From positions 620,001-684,000 of the forward strand of contig QXJR01000004.1 of the NCBI GenBank assembly GCA_020975725.1: a stretch of 64,000 nucleotides of DNA, in the 5' to 3' direction. The notes below the pieces were generated by a model. It was not told the DNA's origin, did not search any database, and was given only the letters and a program-made list of their open reading frames with translations. Position numbers and translations under genes: made by a program. The DNA comes from Picocystis sp. L7. Its lineage: Eukaryota; Chlorophyta; Picocystophyceae; Picocystales; Picocystaceae. Within the stretch, counting starts at the first letter, position 1, and every line of letters begins with the position of its first letter. Below are positions 19,166-29,209 of the stretch, piece by piece.

Positions 19166-19597
19166 CCTTCCTCGGCCTCTCCCACCCGCGCAGCAGCGCT
19201 TCCTTCCTTCCGATGTGTCGCCAACGGTTCCCGTCTTCGAAACGCAACGGTCTCGCGGTTCGGTTACGAAGGACACGTCTCGAGGATCCGTACCACCGAG
19301 TCGGAAGGCACCCACCAAAAGGGGGGCATTGCGAAACCGCAAAAGGGGGGCATGCAAGGCGATGGGGTTCGGTTCCCCCCCCGAACGGGCCTTCGAAGGA
19401 CGGACCAATGGCACGCTTCCACCTCATCCGAAGGGGTGCCACGGGCGTGCCAGCTCAGCAGGTGGCGCGTGTCGGACACGCGCCGAGCCCGGGGGACGGT
19501 CGCCCTCGACGGCACACGCCCGTGCTTCTCCCTTTTCCCGACCCATGCCCGGAGACTCCAAACGGATTCGAACCGGACCCGGCGAGGAGGAAGGCAG
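19166..19597. promoter_or_regulatory. Divergent 5' region with 13-bp direct repeat
   Basis: AAAAGGGGGGCAT occurs at 19317-19329 and again at 19341-19353, 11 bp apart. Further G- and C-runs follow at 19372-19390. No gene is supported between the methyltransferase start and the DGAT3-like start. Confidence 0.4.
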
Positions 19598-20752
19598 ATG
19601 TCAGACGCTGTCGTTCTACGACAGAATCCGGATAGAGCAGCGCCTGAAATCGTTCGGGCCGTCCTGCTGGGCGATGGCGGAGGCACGAGCGCCAACAGAC
19701 GTGAAAGCGAGCTGCGCTCGCGAGGCAACGCAAGGTCCGTGTCGAAAAAAGGCGGCATCAAGAGCATGCCTGCGCCTGGATGCACGTCCGGTCGCCTCCA
19801 CGTGGGCACGACCGGCCTTCACGCGTCGGGAGGGACGCATCAGCGGGATGCCGGTCGGCTGTGGCGTTGGCGAAGCGGCACGGCGTTCCAACAACCGACG
19901 CATCTGCGGTACTACGATAGGTTCCGATGCCAAAGGACAGGAAGGAGAGGCTCCGATCTGGCGTGTGCTGCAGAGATCGAGGAAAGAGAAGGGGGTGAAT
20001 CCGGGGAAGCCGTGGTGCTGAACGACGTGCTGGAGGAGCTGCGATTGCTCAACGCGAACATAAAGGCACTGCGAGAGGAGATGGGTGGCACAGGGAAAAA
20101 GAACAAGTCCGATGCCAAGTCAAAGAAGAAGAAGAAAAAAGACAAGCCCAAGAACAAGAAAGGCGGGTCCTCGTCCTCTTCTTCCTCTTCGTCGTCGTCC
20201 AGCGAGGGCGAAGACGAGACAGATGCGCGCAACCTTCAGTCCAGCGCACGGGCCGAGAAGCACGACACAGATCCTTCTGAAAAGCTCTGCAACCGAGCCG
20301 TGTCTCAGAGCGAGGCTCTGGATGCAAGGCAGAGCATGAACCTGCGGTTATCTGGGGTGATGCCACCCACCATCTCCCTCTTTGAGCACCCTCGAATCTT
20401 CCAAGCAGAGCTGCCCCTCTCCTCCTCCTCCTTGGGCACAGTGGAGGTGTGCGGCGGTAAATCGTGCGGCAAGAAAGGTTCCGCGCAGTTGAGAAAGGCA
20501 ATCAAGAAGCGCACCATGAGTTGGGGTGGCGTAGAGGTTGGCCAATGCAAGTGCATGGGGAAATGTGGGAAGGGACCAGCTGTGCGCATCAAAGCAGCGG
20601 GAGGCAGAGCCTCAGTCTATGCGCACATGGAAGAGGGTAGCATCGACACCGTGATGGAGCATCACTTCTCTCTGAGTGAAGATGTGGAGGATGACTTTTC
20701 GCAGCAGGCAGAGGCACATAATAATGCACCGGCAGTTCGTTCACGTACATAA
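19598..20752 (+). CDS. DGAT3-like thioredoxin-fold [2Fe-2S] protein
   Basis: Resembles plant DGAT3, a soluble or plastid acyl-CoA:diacylglycerol acyltransferase carrying a C-terminal thioredoxin-like [2Fe-2S] ferredoxin domain. The C-terminal 100 residues show the cluster cysteines in EVCGGKSCGKKG and CKCMGKCGKGPAVRI, as in DGAT3. Before them come a short helix (VLNDVLEELRLLNANIKALR), a Lys-rich stretch and a run of twelve Ser, a layout also seen in Arabidopsis DGAT3. The N-terminus is uncertain: I chose the in-frame ATG at 19598 (384 residues). The first 130 residues are basic and unconserved, perhaps a transit peptide. Acyltransferase activity cannot be read from the sequence; a plain ferredoxin role is possible. 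Confidence 0.65.
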   Translation: MSDAVVLRQNPDRAAPEIVRAVLLGDGGGTSANRRESELRSRGNARSVSKKGGIKSMPAPGCTSGRLHVGTTGLHASGGTHQRDAGRLWRWRSGTAFQQPTHLRYYDRFRCQRTGRRGSDLACAAEIEEREGGESGEAVVLNDVLEELRLLNANIKALREEMGGTGKKNKSDAKSKKKKKKDKPKNKKGGSSSSSSSSSSSSEGEDETDARNLQSSARAEKHDTDPSEKLCNRAVSQSEALDARQSMNLRLSGVMPPTISLFEHPRIFQAELPLSSSSLGTVEVCGGKSCGKKGSAQLRKAIKKRTMSWGGVEVGQCKCMGKCGKGPAVRIKAAGGRASVYAHMEEGSIDTVMEHHFSLSEDVEDDFSQQAEAHNNAPAVRSRT

Positions 20753-20755
20753 ACC

Positions 20756-20782
20756 TGTAAATACGCTGCGAGTTTCGTTACA
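20756..20782. terminator. Paired opposed TGTAA poly(A) signals
   Basis: TGTAA at 20756-20760 lies 4 nt after the DGAT3-like stop; TTACA at 20778-20782 is TGTAA for the RFC gene on the minus strand. The two convergent genes are 46 bp apart. Confidence 0.55.
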
Positions 20783-20798
20783 CAATGCATCCCTCCCT

Positions 20799-21836
20799 TC
20801 ACGATTGTGTTTTTTGATGGACCTTGCACAATCGGGCGAGCAGGCCAGAAAGCTGCAAGAGCGAATCAACCCCGTCCCCTATCCTCATGTGAGTCAACCC
20901 AACCTCTTTCATGTACTCCAGCTTGACAAAGTCCAGTGCTTGGTAGCTTTTCACGACTCGAAAGAGTGTGGTTATGATATCCATGGCAGAGTATCCCATA
21001 TCATGCAGGTGCTTGATTCCTTGGTAGGCTTTATCAAGGTCTCCTTCAGAACAATGTTGCACAACACTGCTAACGAGAAGCGGGTGCGGCTGATCGCACA
21101 CTTTGAAGACATTTTCCTGGTTGACGAATCCGAAACCACTGCACGTAGATTGCAGATTGTTCAGGGCCTGCCTCATATCTCCATCAGCTGTAAAAATGAT
21201 AGCTTCCAACCCTTCTGGAACATAGGGTACTTTTTCCAACTCGGCGACCTTGAGGAGTCTCTCCAGTATCTCTTCGTCCGAGAGCCTGGAAAACCGCACA
21301 ATGGCGCATCTGGACTGGATCGGTTCGATAATCTTGGTGGATTGGTTGCATGCCATAGCAAACCTCGTCGTATTCGAGTAGATTTCCATGGTCCTTCGCA
21401 AGGCCTGCTGTGCCGAAGACGACATGCTGTCGGCCTCGTCGAGGATCACGATTTTGTGTCTCCCGTGGGGGAGAGTGACCTTCTTCTGCGCGAACATCTT
21501 GATTTTATTTCTAACGACTTCAATGCCACGGTCGTCGGAAGCATTGAGTTCGAGTACGGCTTCCTTGTAGTCAGGTCCGAGGAGGGCCCGAGCCAGACAC
21601 AAAATGCTGGTGGTCTTCCCTGTACCTGGAGGTCCTGCGAATATGACGTTCAACATGTTCCCATCCTGGGCGATGATTTTCAACCGTTCCACAGCCTCTA
21701 CATTGCCAACCACGTCCTCCAGCACTTTTGGACGGTATTTTTCCACCCACGGCTGGTCGAAGCTTGGCTCTCCTGCCTCCGCCATCTTTCCCTTGTCCAA
21801 CGGAGCGGCAACGTCCACCATCTGCGCGTCCTCCAT
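20799..21836 (-). CDS. RFC2: Replication factor C small subunit (yeast Rfc4 / plant RFC2 type)
   Basis: One of four small AAA+ subunits of the PCNA clamp loader, acting at replication forks. The 345-residue protein has [16 protein letters not shown], Walker [12 protein letters not shown] near residue 69, Walker B ILDEADSM, the arginine-finger SRC motif ([14 protein letters not shown]) and the C-terminal collar domain. The sequence [19 protein letters not shown] points to the human RFC2 (40 kDa)/yeast Rfc4 orthology group; a subunit swap within the family is possible. The start is the ATG at 21836, one codon inside the longest frame. Single exon. Confidence 0.9.
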   Translation of the reverse strand: MEDAQMVDVAAPLDKGKMAEAGEPSFDQPWVEKYRPKVLEDVVGNVEAVERLKIIAQDGNMLNVIFAGPPGTGKTTSILCLARALLGPDYKEAVLELNASDDRGIEVVRNKIKMFAQKKVTLPHGRHKIVILDEADSMSSSAQQALRRTMEIYSNTTRFAMACNQSTKIIEPIQSRCAIVRFSRLSDEEILERLLKVAELEKVPYVPEGLEAIIFTADGDMRQALNNLQSTCSGFGFVNQENVFKVCDQPHPLLVSSVVQHCSEGDLDKAYQGIKHLHDMGYSAMDIITTLFRVVKSYQALDFVKLEYMKEVGLTHMRIGDGVDSLLQLSGLLARLCKVHQKTQS

Positions 21837-22434
21837 CACCGACCGCCTGGAGCACGGTCTCTCCCCTCAGCTTGCTTTCGCACGTGAAGCACCCTTCGAG
21901 CGCGATACGAGACCTTGTTGTGAAGCGAATGCGATTCGAGCTGTGCAGCGGCGTTTCCCGCGGTTGAGGGAGGTGCACCGTTGTAAACCGGGTGGTTAAC
22001 TCGAGGGGTTGATGGGAGGATCGCCATCTGCTGGACCACAAGTGAGGAGGAAGCTTCCACCACAACGGTGATGTGAAGCGATGCAGCTCTGGAGGCTGTG
22101 CTGCGTGGTGGAAGAGATCGATGGGACATTGCTGGGATCACCCGGTCCTGGATGCAAGATACAGCAGGGATGGCCAAATCACGCGTCGAGAAACGGCAGC
22201 AGTTCCGTCGCTGCTTCTACCCTCGAGGACAACAGCACAAAAAGACTTTGATGGAGAAACGGCCTGCAGCAAGGACCAAGCAACGTTTATTCCAATTAAC
22301 TGCTGCTTTTCCACGAACAGACAGCTCTCGTGTCCATCCGCACCATCTCAATGGTACCCTGCAGGAAAGAATCAAAGGGACAATAGTAGACGATGATACA
22401 ATCACCACTTCCTCGCAGAGAGTAACCCAAAGCC
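21837..22434. other. Intergenic, nothing recognised
   Basis: The RFC 5' region and OXA1 3' flank. Only short unrelated open frames are seen. Confidence 0.5.
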
Positions 22435-23529
22435 TTATTCTGTATGCCTCTTCTTATTTTTTTTGGGTTTTTGCGGAGGTGCATCCAAGGTTTTCTGGTG
22501 GATGTACTGGTTGAAGGACTCCGCCTGCTTTTCTGCTACCAGGTGTCCAGTTTCTGGAATGCCTGCCATCTTCTTCAAAATCTTGATCTTCATCAGTGCA
22601 GCTTGCAATAGTGAAAAGGCATTGGATGAGCACCAATACATGAGCACACCAGATGGCATGCTTGCAGTGAGGGGGATAAGGGCAACCGATAAGCCCCGCA
22701 TGAAAAGCTTCATCCCTTTCTGATTGGGCTGCCCTTGCATTCCGTCTGCCACACCAAGTTCAACGGTGGCGAGGAAAGTAAGCGAGCATGCAACGGGCAA
22801 GGCATAGGTAGGGTCTGCTATGGAAAGGTCTGTGAACCACAATGTGCCCCCCTGTGCAAAGGTGGGGACCTTCTCTGCCATGTGTCTAAGTGCCACAAAG
22901 AAGCCAATGAACGTTGGGGCCTGGATAAGTATGGAGCCGAAGCTTTTGATGGGGTGACAATCGTACTTTTTCCAGAGCTCCTGGATCTTTGCTTGGTACT
23001 TCTCCACAGTCTTGGGATCGGACGATCCTTGCAGCTTTAGCTGCTCGGCGAGCTTTTCGATCTCAGGCCTGGCGAGGGAAAGCTTCGCGGTGTTTTTCAT
23101 CTGGTAAATCACCACCGGAAACAGGACCGTGCGCAATGCGAAAGTAGTGGCCACGACGGTCGCCCACCAGGGCATCCCGGTCTGCACGTGCACGAACTCC
23201 ATGGCGTATTCGAGTCCTGCGCTCAGGACGTTGCTGTCTGCCGCTGCGCTGGCCACCTCCCAGCCCTGTCCATCGACTGTCGGCATGATCGTCTCCGTCA
23301 CGCCCACTTCCGTCTCTCCCACATCCTTTTCCACCGCGCTAGAGGCTGCGAATCCCCTGCTCGTACCGTTCCAGGGTCCAATGCCGTGGGCGTTCCACCA
23401 CGTCGGTCCTGCCATTGCGCCACCCGTGCTCCCTCTGGCGGTCCCTCCGACGGCCACGTCCGCCTCCCACCTTCCTCTGGCGCACGTTCTGGCCGCACGC
23501 ATCGCCTTCTGTCCCGCGCTTCGACGCAT
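22435..23529 (-). CDS. OXA1: Mitochondrial OXA1-type membrane insertase
   Basis: YidC/Oxa1/Alb3 family; inserts proteins, many of them mitochondrially encoded, into the inner membrane. The 364-residue product begins with a presequence rich in Arg and Ala and a likely cleavage region RGFAAS near residue 60. The core shows PWWATVVATTFALRTVLFPV, the Arg being the conserved groove residue, KNTAKLSLARPEIEKL, then membrane segments through ASMPSGVLMYWCSSNAFSLL. The C-terminus is Lys-rich (PKKNKKRH), fitting ribosome binding. The PWW start and the AKLSLARPE block are closer to mitochondrial OXA1 than to plastid Alb3. The start at 23529 was picked for the presequence; the frame is open further upstream in GC-rich leader. 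Confidence 0.88.
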   Translation of the reverse strand: MRRSAGQKAMRAARTCARGRWEADVAVGGTARGSTGGAMAGPTWWNAHGIGPWNGTSRGFAASSAVEKDVGETEVGVTETIMPTVDGQGWEVASAAADSNVLSAGLEYAMEFVHVQTGMPWWATVVATTFALRTVLFPVVIYQMKNTAKLSLARPEIEKLAEQLKLQGSSDPKTVEKYQAKIQELWKKYDCHPIKSFGSILIQAPTFIGFFVALRHMAEKVPTFAQGGTLWFTDLSIADPTYALPVACSLTFLATVELGVADGMQGQPNQKGMKLFMRGLSVALIPLTASMPSGVLMYWCSSNAFSLLQAALMKIKILKKMAGIPETGHLVAEKQAESFNQYIHQKTLDAPPQKPKKNKKRHTE

Positions 23530-24062
23530 GGTCCCGTTTCCAGTGCGCGAATGGCGTCCTCGAGGTCGTTTCCATCGTCGGTCACTCGACGTTCCCCCTC
23601 CACCAGGGAGCCGCCGTACGGGGGGTACGGGATATGTACGGCATTTCGGACGTCTGGGGGGGAAAGCCGGGGTGGGGCAGCCCCACCCCCCCCCTCGGAC
23701 GGTTCGAAAGGGGACCCGCCCCGAATCCTCTGCGCGCGATGGGCTCTCTCGCCGCCTTTCGTCCGGCAGGGTTCCGATCGCGGGGGAAGAGAGGACCGTT
23801 CCCCTCCGAGGCCTGCGGCTTCGGGGATCCGTTGGCGGGGCGGGGCCTCCCCCGTCCCACCGGACCCTGCCCGATCGATCGGAGTTCGGTTTCCTTTGGG
23901 AACCCGAACGTTGCTTCCTTTCGAAACGGGTTCGATCGGAGATTAGTCCCGCGCTCGTTCCCATGGAAAGGGATGGGGACGAGGGAGAATCGACATTCGC
24001 ACGTGCTTCGACGTGCTCATCGACACGTTCCAGCGCCTTCGAACACGCCTGCATCCGACGCC
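23530..24062. promoter_or_regulatory. Divergent OXA1/YABBY-like 5' region with G/C hairpin
   Basis: A 533-bp GC-rich region. GGGGTGGGG at 23669-23677 is followed after CAG by CCCCACCCC at 23681-23689, an exact 9-bp hairpin flanked by more G- and C-runs. No gene is supported. Confidence 0.45.
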
Positions 24063-24254
24063 ATGGCGAAGAAAGAAGGAGGAAAGATCACCTCCAAGAC
24101 GGGACGCGCCCCTTCCAAGTACAACCAGTTCATGAAAGTGGAGATTGCCCGCCTCAAGACCAAGAACACCGCAGGACTCAACAACAAGGAGATATTCAAA
24201 CAAGCCGCGCTCAACTGGGCCCACTCGCCAGACAACCCAAAGAACAAAAAGTGA
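24063..24254 (+). CDS. Small YABBY/HMG-like domain protein
   Basis: A 63-residue protein that consists of little more than one domain. Residues about 16-58 (PSKYNQFMKVEIARLKTKN, then KEIFKQAALNWAHSPDNP) line up well with the YABBY domain of land-plant transcription factors (AYNRFIKEEIQRIK ... AFSAAAKNWAHFP), an HMG-box-like DNA-binding fold. The zinc finger that precedes it in plant YABBY proteins is absent. The N-terminus is basic (MAKKEGGKITSKTGR). The likely role is nuclear DNA or chromatin binding; a regulatory function is inference. Comparable short proteins occur in some prasinophytes. The ATG at 24063 has a good context (GCCATGGCG). Confidence 0.75.
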   Translation: MAKKEGGKITSKTGRAPSKYNQFMKVEIARLKTKNTAGLNNKEIFKQAALNWAHSPDNPKNKK

Positions 24255-24703
24255 TGGCGAGTGGGTTCGACGAGTAGGAAAGGGGTCGCTTGAGGTGGTG
24301 GAACGCGTGGATGGAAGGGGATGGGCGAAGGAAAAATGCAGACTCGTGAAACGGCGACAATTCGAACGTCGAGAAACGCGTGGGTAGAGTGCATGAGGAG
24401 GATGCGAATGTGCAAAAGGAAGGGAGATGGGACGAAGCAGGGAGTGACGTGGTGGAAGGGTGGCTGGGTGATGCAAAGGACTGTGCACACCTTCGCCCGA
24501 AGACTGCAAAACTGTAATTCACCTTTTCATATCTTCTCAAGGAAGTTTGAAGGAAACCAGGCGAGGGAGAAACACGTGGTATGGAAGAGAAGGGAACCCG
24601 AACCACCCAGTCGCAACGAATGCTTACATTTCCGACGAACAGTGAAAAAAACGATCCCAAAGCCTCCATCCCAGAAGCACTGGCTTTTCGGAAGGGGTTG
24701 TGC
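24255..24703. other. Intergenic, nothing recognised
   Basis: The convergent gap between the YABBY-like gene and the MATE gene. A TGTAA occurs near 24512. No gene is supported. Confidence 0.45.
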
Positions 24704-26329
24704 TCAAAGCACCAGGCCATTCTCATGAACCGGCTCAACCCCAGCAACTGTATGCTGCAACTCCGGAGAGTCTTCTTGTCGAGTCACGACTTCGTACGCC
24801 CTCTTTGCTTCTGCTCTCCAGTCCAACAGCAGCATGATCATGAACAGGCAGGCTGGTTGGATCCAAAGTCCCACCAGCAAGCCCAACCAGAGCCCTCGAA
24901 TTCCTTGGTCCAACCTGAACCCCACCAACCACGAAAGTGGAAGAGCTATGAAGTAAAAAACTATCAGGTTGATGTAAAATCCCAGCTTCTGCCTCCCTGC
25001 ACCCCTCAAAACCCCGGACATGGTTGCATTGAACCCATCACCGAGAACAGCACCTGCGACAAACGGAATCACACCTGCAACTGCCCTCACGACCACCTGC
25101 TCGGACGAAAAAAAGGAACCAATAGAATGCCTCAATAGGACGATGACCATGGACAAAAAAAGTTGAATGGCAAAGGTGATAAGCAGTGAAGCATGCACAG
25201 ATAGAATAGCTAATCGAGGTAGCCCTCTGCCCAAAAACATACCCACGCGAGTGGAGGAGGCAGAGGACATACCATAAGGAACAGCAAAAGAAAGTGTGAG
25301 AGTCTGATAACCGATCCCAAACGCGGCCACCGACACCTCCGGATCAGATAGAAGCCCTGCCATACCCACTGCAATTTCAAACACCCACCATTCCAAGCAC
25401 AACATTGCAGCAGAAGGAAGGGCCACCGCCAAATACTCTGTCCATCCGTGCAACGCATCTCGTGTCCAGCCCCCCCATGTGCATTTTGTTGATCCCTTGG
25501 TTGATTTATGCCTCCTGTGCACATACCAAGATAGTAGAAGCCCTTCGGCAATGAATGTCACCGAACTTGCGATTGCCGAACCAATTGCACCCCTTTCGAA
25601 CACCACCACCAGCAGATAGTTGGAGGATATGGCAACGACCGCACCCACAACAGTAACATACATGGCAGGAAGCACAACACTCTGCATGGCCAGATACGTC
25701 CTCAGGCAAAAGAACAGAGCAATGCCAAAGAGGCCAGGAATCAGATACAAGACACACTTCGATGCAATCCTCGCCACTGCTTCTTCTTGTCCTATCCATA
25801 TCAGCACCGGATAACAACCACACCAAGAGATGGCAAGCACCACACATAGGATTCCCACCAGGACAAGTGCTCGCTGGAGGAGGACTCCCACAAGCACGTA
25901 GTGTTGGGCTCCGAAGGCTTGACTACAAAGCGTTTCCATACCACTTGCTAATCCTACCACTAGCGAAATTCCCGTGACGTTGAAGATGCTGTTAGCAAGT
26001 AGTGTTCCCGACAGGTCTAGGGTGCTCACTCGTCCCACGAAGATGATGGACAGCGTAACGACTGCGAAGCTGAGCACGTTCATTGCCGAAGTTGGAATGG
26101 TGAGTTTCAACAACTCTACGGTCTCTTTCTCGAATTCCTTCAATCCGAACAGGACGCAGAATTTGCCGTCTTGGTGGTCGACGTCGGACGTGCCTGGCTT
26201 GGCCGCCTCGACGTCGAAGCGAGCGCGTCGGCTTGGATCCAGCAACCCGACGGTCTCGTCTTCCTCCGTTGCATTGTCCACCTCGGGCAGTTCTTCCTCC
26301 ACGACCGGTTCATGTGCGTCTTCCTCCAT
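24704..26329 (-). CDS. MATE-family multidrug/toxin extrusion transporter
   Basis: A 541-residue, 12-helix antiporter that exports organic cations, metabolites or metal-chelator complexes using H+ or Na+. An acidic cytosolic N-terminus of about 75 residues precedes the first helix. Family marks: ANSIFNVTGISLVVGLASGM followed by ETLCSQAFGAQ (the eukaryotic-MATE signature), the second-half repeat with PYGMSSASSTRVGMFLGRG, and GVLRGAGRQKLGFYINL. This is closest to the plant DTX/animal MATE1 branch. The substrate is unknown, and the membrane (vacuole or plasma) cannot be told. The ATG at 26329 is the only plausible start. Single exon. Confidence 0.92.
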   Translation of the reverse strand: MEEDAHEPVVEEELPEVDNATEEDETVGLLDPSRRARFDVEAAKPGTSDVDHQDGKFCVLFGLKEFEKETVELLKLTIPTSAMNVLSFAVVTLSIIFVGRVSTLDLSGTLLANSIFNVTGISLVVGLASGMETLCSQAFGAQHYVLVGVLLQRALVLVGILCVVLAISWCGCYPVLIWIGQEEAVARIASKCVLYLIPGLFGIALFFCLRTYLAMQSVVLPAMYVTVVGAVVAISSNYLLVVVFERGAIGSAIASSVTFIAEGLLLSWYVHRRHKSTKGSTKCTWGGWTRDALHGWTEYLAVALPSAAMLCLEWWVFEIAVGMAGLLSDPEVSVAAFGIGYQTLTLSFAVPYGMSSASSTRVGMFLGRGLPRLAILSVHASLLITFAIQLFLSMVIVLLRHSIGSFFSSEQVVVRAVAGVIPFVAGAVLGDGFNATMSGVLRGAGRQKLGFYINLIVFYFIALPLSWLVGFRLDQGIRGLWLGLLVGLWIQPACLFMIMLLLDWRAEAKRAYEVVTRQEDSPELQHTVAGVEPVHENGLVL

Positions 26330-26607
26330 CGATCGGTTGTACTTGCTGTCATGCGGTGCGAGCCTTGGCGTGTCACCAGGCGGCGGATGTGGTGGTCGAA
26401 GGACAGTCCCAATCGGGGATTCGTCAGTTGTCCCAAGGTATCAAGTACGGGTGAACCTGGACAATCGGGTCAGTGACCCAGTCGAATCGGGGAACCGACA
26501 CAACCGACACCCCAAGGCTGCATTCAGGACATGGAGGGAGACTTGGAGTGGATCTGAAGCCCATGGATGGAAGGATGCAAGGGATTGATTCAAAAGCGTA
26601 AAGAGGA

Positions 26608-28952
26608 TCACTTCTCGTCCAAAAGCATGGCTCGAAAATCTTCGTTGGTGCGAAGAGGTGGAGCCGGCACTTCTTGTGGGGAGGAAGATGACGGGGTGCT
26701 ACGCACAGCACGAGGGACAAAGCCAAGGGATGTGTGGCCGGAGCTGGCACCGCGTTTAGGTCGGCTTCCAAGGGCAGAACCATCGCTCTGTGCATCCAGT
26801 GTGGCCTTTGTCCCCCCGTCACCCCTGCGCGGAACCTTGCTCGAATGGGGCACCTTCTTGCGCTGGTCTGGTGGGACGGACTTCTGAACATTGATGGTCC
26901 TACCTAACAACTGTGTCCCAGCAAGACTTGTAGCTTCCAGAACAGACTCTTCCTTGGCAAAATCGATGTAGGCGTACCCCTTTGGTTTGCCCGTGTAGGA
27001 ACTTCTAATGATGCGCACACCCGCAACTTCCCCACACGCACTAAACTTGTCTCGTATGTCCGATTCTGTTGCAGAAAAGGCAAGATTAGTCACAAACACA
27101 GTCCTGGAGTCATCGTGCGTAACTGACTTTTCTGCCATTGTCTCGCCTGCTTTTTCCCCTTTGAACCTTTTCTCAGTGGTAGCTTTTCCTCCTTGCGCCG
27201 TCCGCCTCTTGTTGCCTACTTCTGCAGAGTCATCCACAACACCCTGGCTTTGTTTCGCAAGATAACTCTCGATCATTGTAGAGTAATCTTCGACTTTCTT
27301 CAGGGCCTTGAAATAGAGCTCCGCATTGCCCTTTTCTCGCTCAAAACGAAGCCAACTGTGCGAAAGCGTGTATCTGTGCATTGCATCGTCCATTCTTCGA
27401 CGGTAGCTTCGGTTATACAGTGCCCTGCAACGATCAATACTGCCAAACCGAGTTTCGAAATCGATAAAGCCCGCCCAGGCTTCGTATACCGAACTGCACT
27501 TACCATTTACTAGCGATTCCCATACAGCTCTACCAGCATCCACGTCTTGCAAATAAGAAGCTTCGCAATCAGCCCAATACGAATGGAGAAGCAGCGCTCG
27601 GTCTACAAAGTTGGGGTAGTATTGGTCCATCAATGTGCTCATCCCTTTGAACATCGAACGAAGATCATGGGGCTCTGAACAGTGCTGCCTGCAACTGTCG
27701 CATCTTGCAAGCAAAATCTCTAGAAAATCTGCACCCCCAAGTAGCGGCGCAACGTGCGAACGAAATTTCAAAAATGTTGACCAAAACTCATCCCGGACCT
27801 CTGGTGTGCAAGACGCTGCATCGAGAATGCGCACTGCATTCGACCAGAGCATTGATACCCAGGGGCAGTTGCGAACGGCTCTGTTGCTGACCTTGACTGC
27901 AACTGACGGTATATTCAGGTGCCGTTGTGTGTACCGCATGTAATGGTTCCACAGCTCCGCAGTTATAGGGAAGGTGGTGGCAGCACGTTCGTACAGAAGT
28001 TGAATTCTGGAAGGGTCATTACCCATCCTTTCCTCTGCTTGTATGTAGCTAAAATAGTTCAGAAGAAGCGCTTCGCTTGCTTCCCCCGGTTCAGATAGCA
28101 ACTTCTGCTCGAATTCCTCCCTTGACGATCTCAGTTTCTTGGCTTTGTCCAGTGCAGTGCGTGATTCTTGAAGGACGCTTTTCCCGCTATTACCCTCCCA
28201 TGCCAAGTAGGATGTTTCCAGATCTTCTATCTCGAACAGAGGTACTGAAAAAGCCCTTTTGTAAAGACGACGTACACCCCCTTTGGCCTCCTCTATCTGC
28301 TCATCATCCATCAATGTAGCCAGGTACGCTTCTTCTATCCTAATGCATCTTTTCCATATTTTAATTCCATCTGCAAGATGTATTCCAGCATGATTGATTG
28401 CGCGTTCGTAGCACGCTCTTACTTCAATGATCCCGAATTCTTGTCTGTGGGCTTGCATGAAATCGAGGTAATCTTCCCAGAGGCTGATTGATAGATAATC
28501 TTCCACGGCTCTATCGTATAGATCCCGGACGTATTGGTTGTCTTTTCCCGATGCAATACTATCCTCGATCCAATTCTTCCAAAGAGGGGGGCTTAATGGA
28601 AACCATTCGGACATGGACTCCCTGGCCGATTCGAGGGTTTCAAAGAGCTTCCACTTCCTCAGAAGACCAGTGTACTGCGTGTCGCATGCGCGCAGCCGTC
28701 CACAAATCGCGTCAGTGCCCGTCTATGTTCTACGCCTATCCGACAAGATTCACGACCTTGATTCATAGGAGCGTATCGACGGGAGCGCACCTCCAGGTGT
28801 TTGTCATACTGCAGTGGGTTCATCTCGAGCTCGCTTTGCAGGACGGACATGCTTCGCATGTCTTCTTCGGACACTTCCACTCCACCTTCGTCGCTGCTGG
28901 TGTCTTCCTCTTCTTCCATGTCCTTTCTTTCGTCTTTCGCCATCCCATCCAT
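26608..28952 (-). CDS. SART3: SART3/Prp24-type U4/U6 snRNP recycling factor
   Basis: Reanneals U4 and U6 snRNAs for spliceosome recycling in the nucleus. Coding is complement(join(26608..28674, 28791..28952)), 742 residues. Exon 1 encodes an acidic start and the first HAT repeat (NPLQYDKHLE); the donor is GTGCGC, CTGAC lies at 28711-28715, the acceptor is CGCAG, and the splice continues into YTGLLRKWKLFETLE. Multiple HAT repeats fill the first two thirds (LWEDYLDFM, LWNHYMRYTQRH). One clear RRM follows (TVFVTNLAFSATESDIRDKF and GYAYIDFA), where animals have two. The C-terminus ends TNEDFRAMLLDEK, matching the LSm-interacting motif of Prp24/SART3. The closest alternative, a CstF77-type HAT protein, lacks the RRM and that tail. 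Confidence 0.9.
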
Positions 28953-29209
28953 GGTCCTTGTGCTGCCCTTTTTCCGCCTTGTCGATGCGACTCGTGTCCC
29001 AACTAAGGTGTCGGAATGTGTCATCGACGAGGCCAACCACCCCGATCCCCAAGATCTCCAGAAGACCGTCCAAGGACCGTAATTACTGGCTCTTATTACG
29101 GTCCTTGAATCGGAGGAAGGGGAAGTTGACCGATGGAAATGGGGAGATCGGTTCGAGGCGACTGCAGTGGACCGACTTGACGCAAGCAACCGCTCCCTAT
29201 TCCGGCGCC

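Noticed and set aside
18071-19597. Long plus-strand frame upstream of the DGAT3-like gene
   Set aside because: It is antisense to the methyltransferase, which has a clear SAM motif; only the 3' part of the frame is coding.
19900-19985. A 65-nt intron joining another frame (start 19674) to the DGAT3-like gene
   Set aside because: It is in phase and has GT-AG ends, but no CTRAC branch motif and it is shorter than all supported introns. The uninterrupted frame from 19598 is simpler.
26171-28319. Many plus-strand open frames across the MATE and SART3 genes
   Set aside because: Shadows of well-supported minus-strand genes with clear domains.
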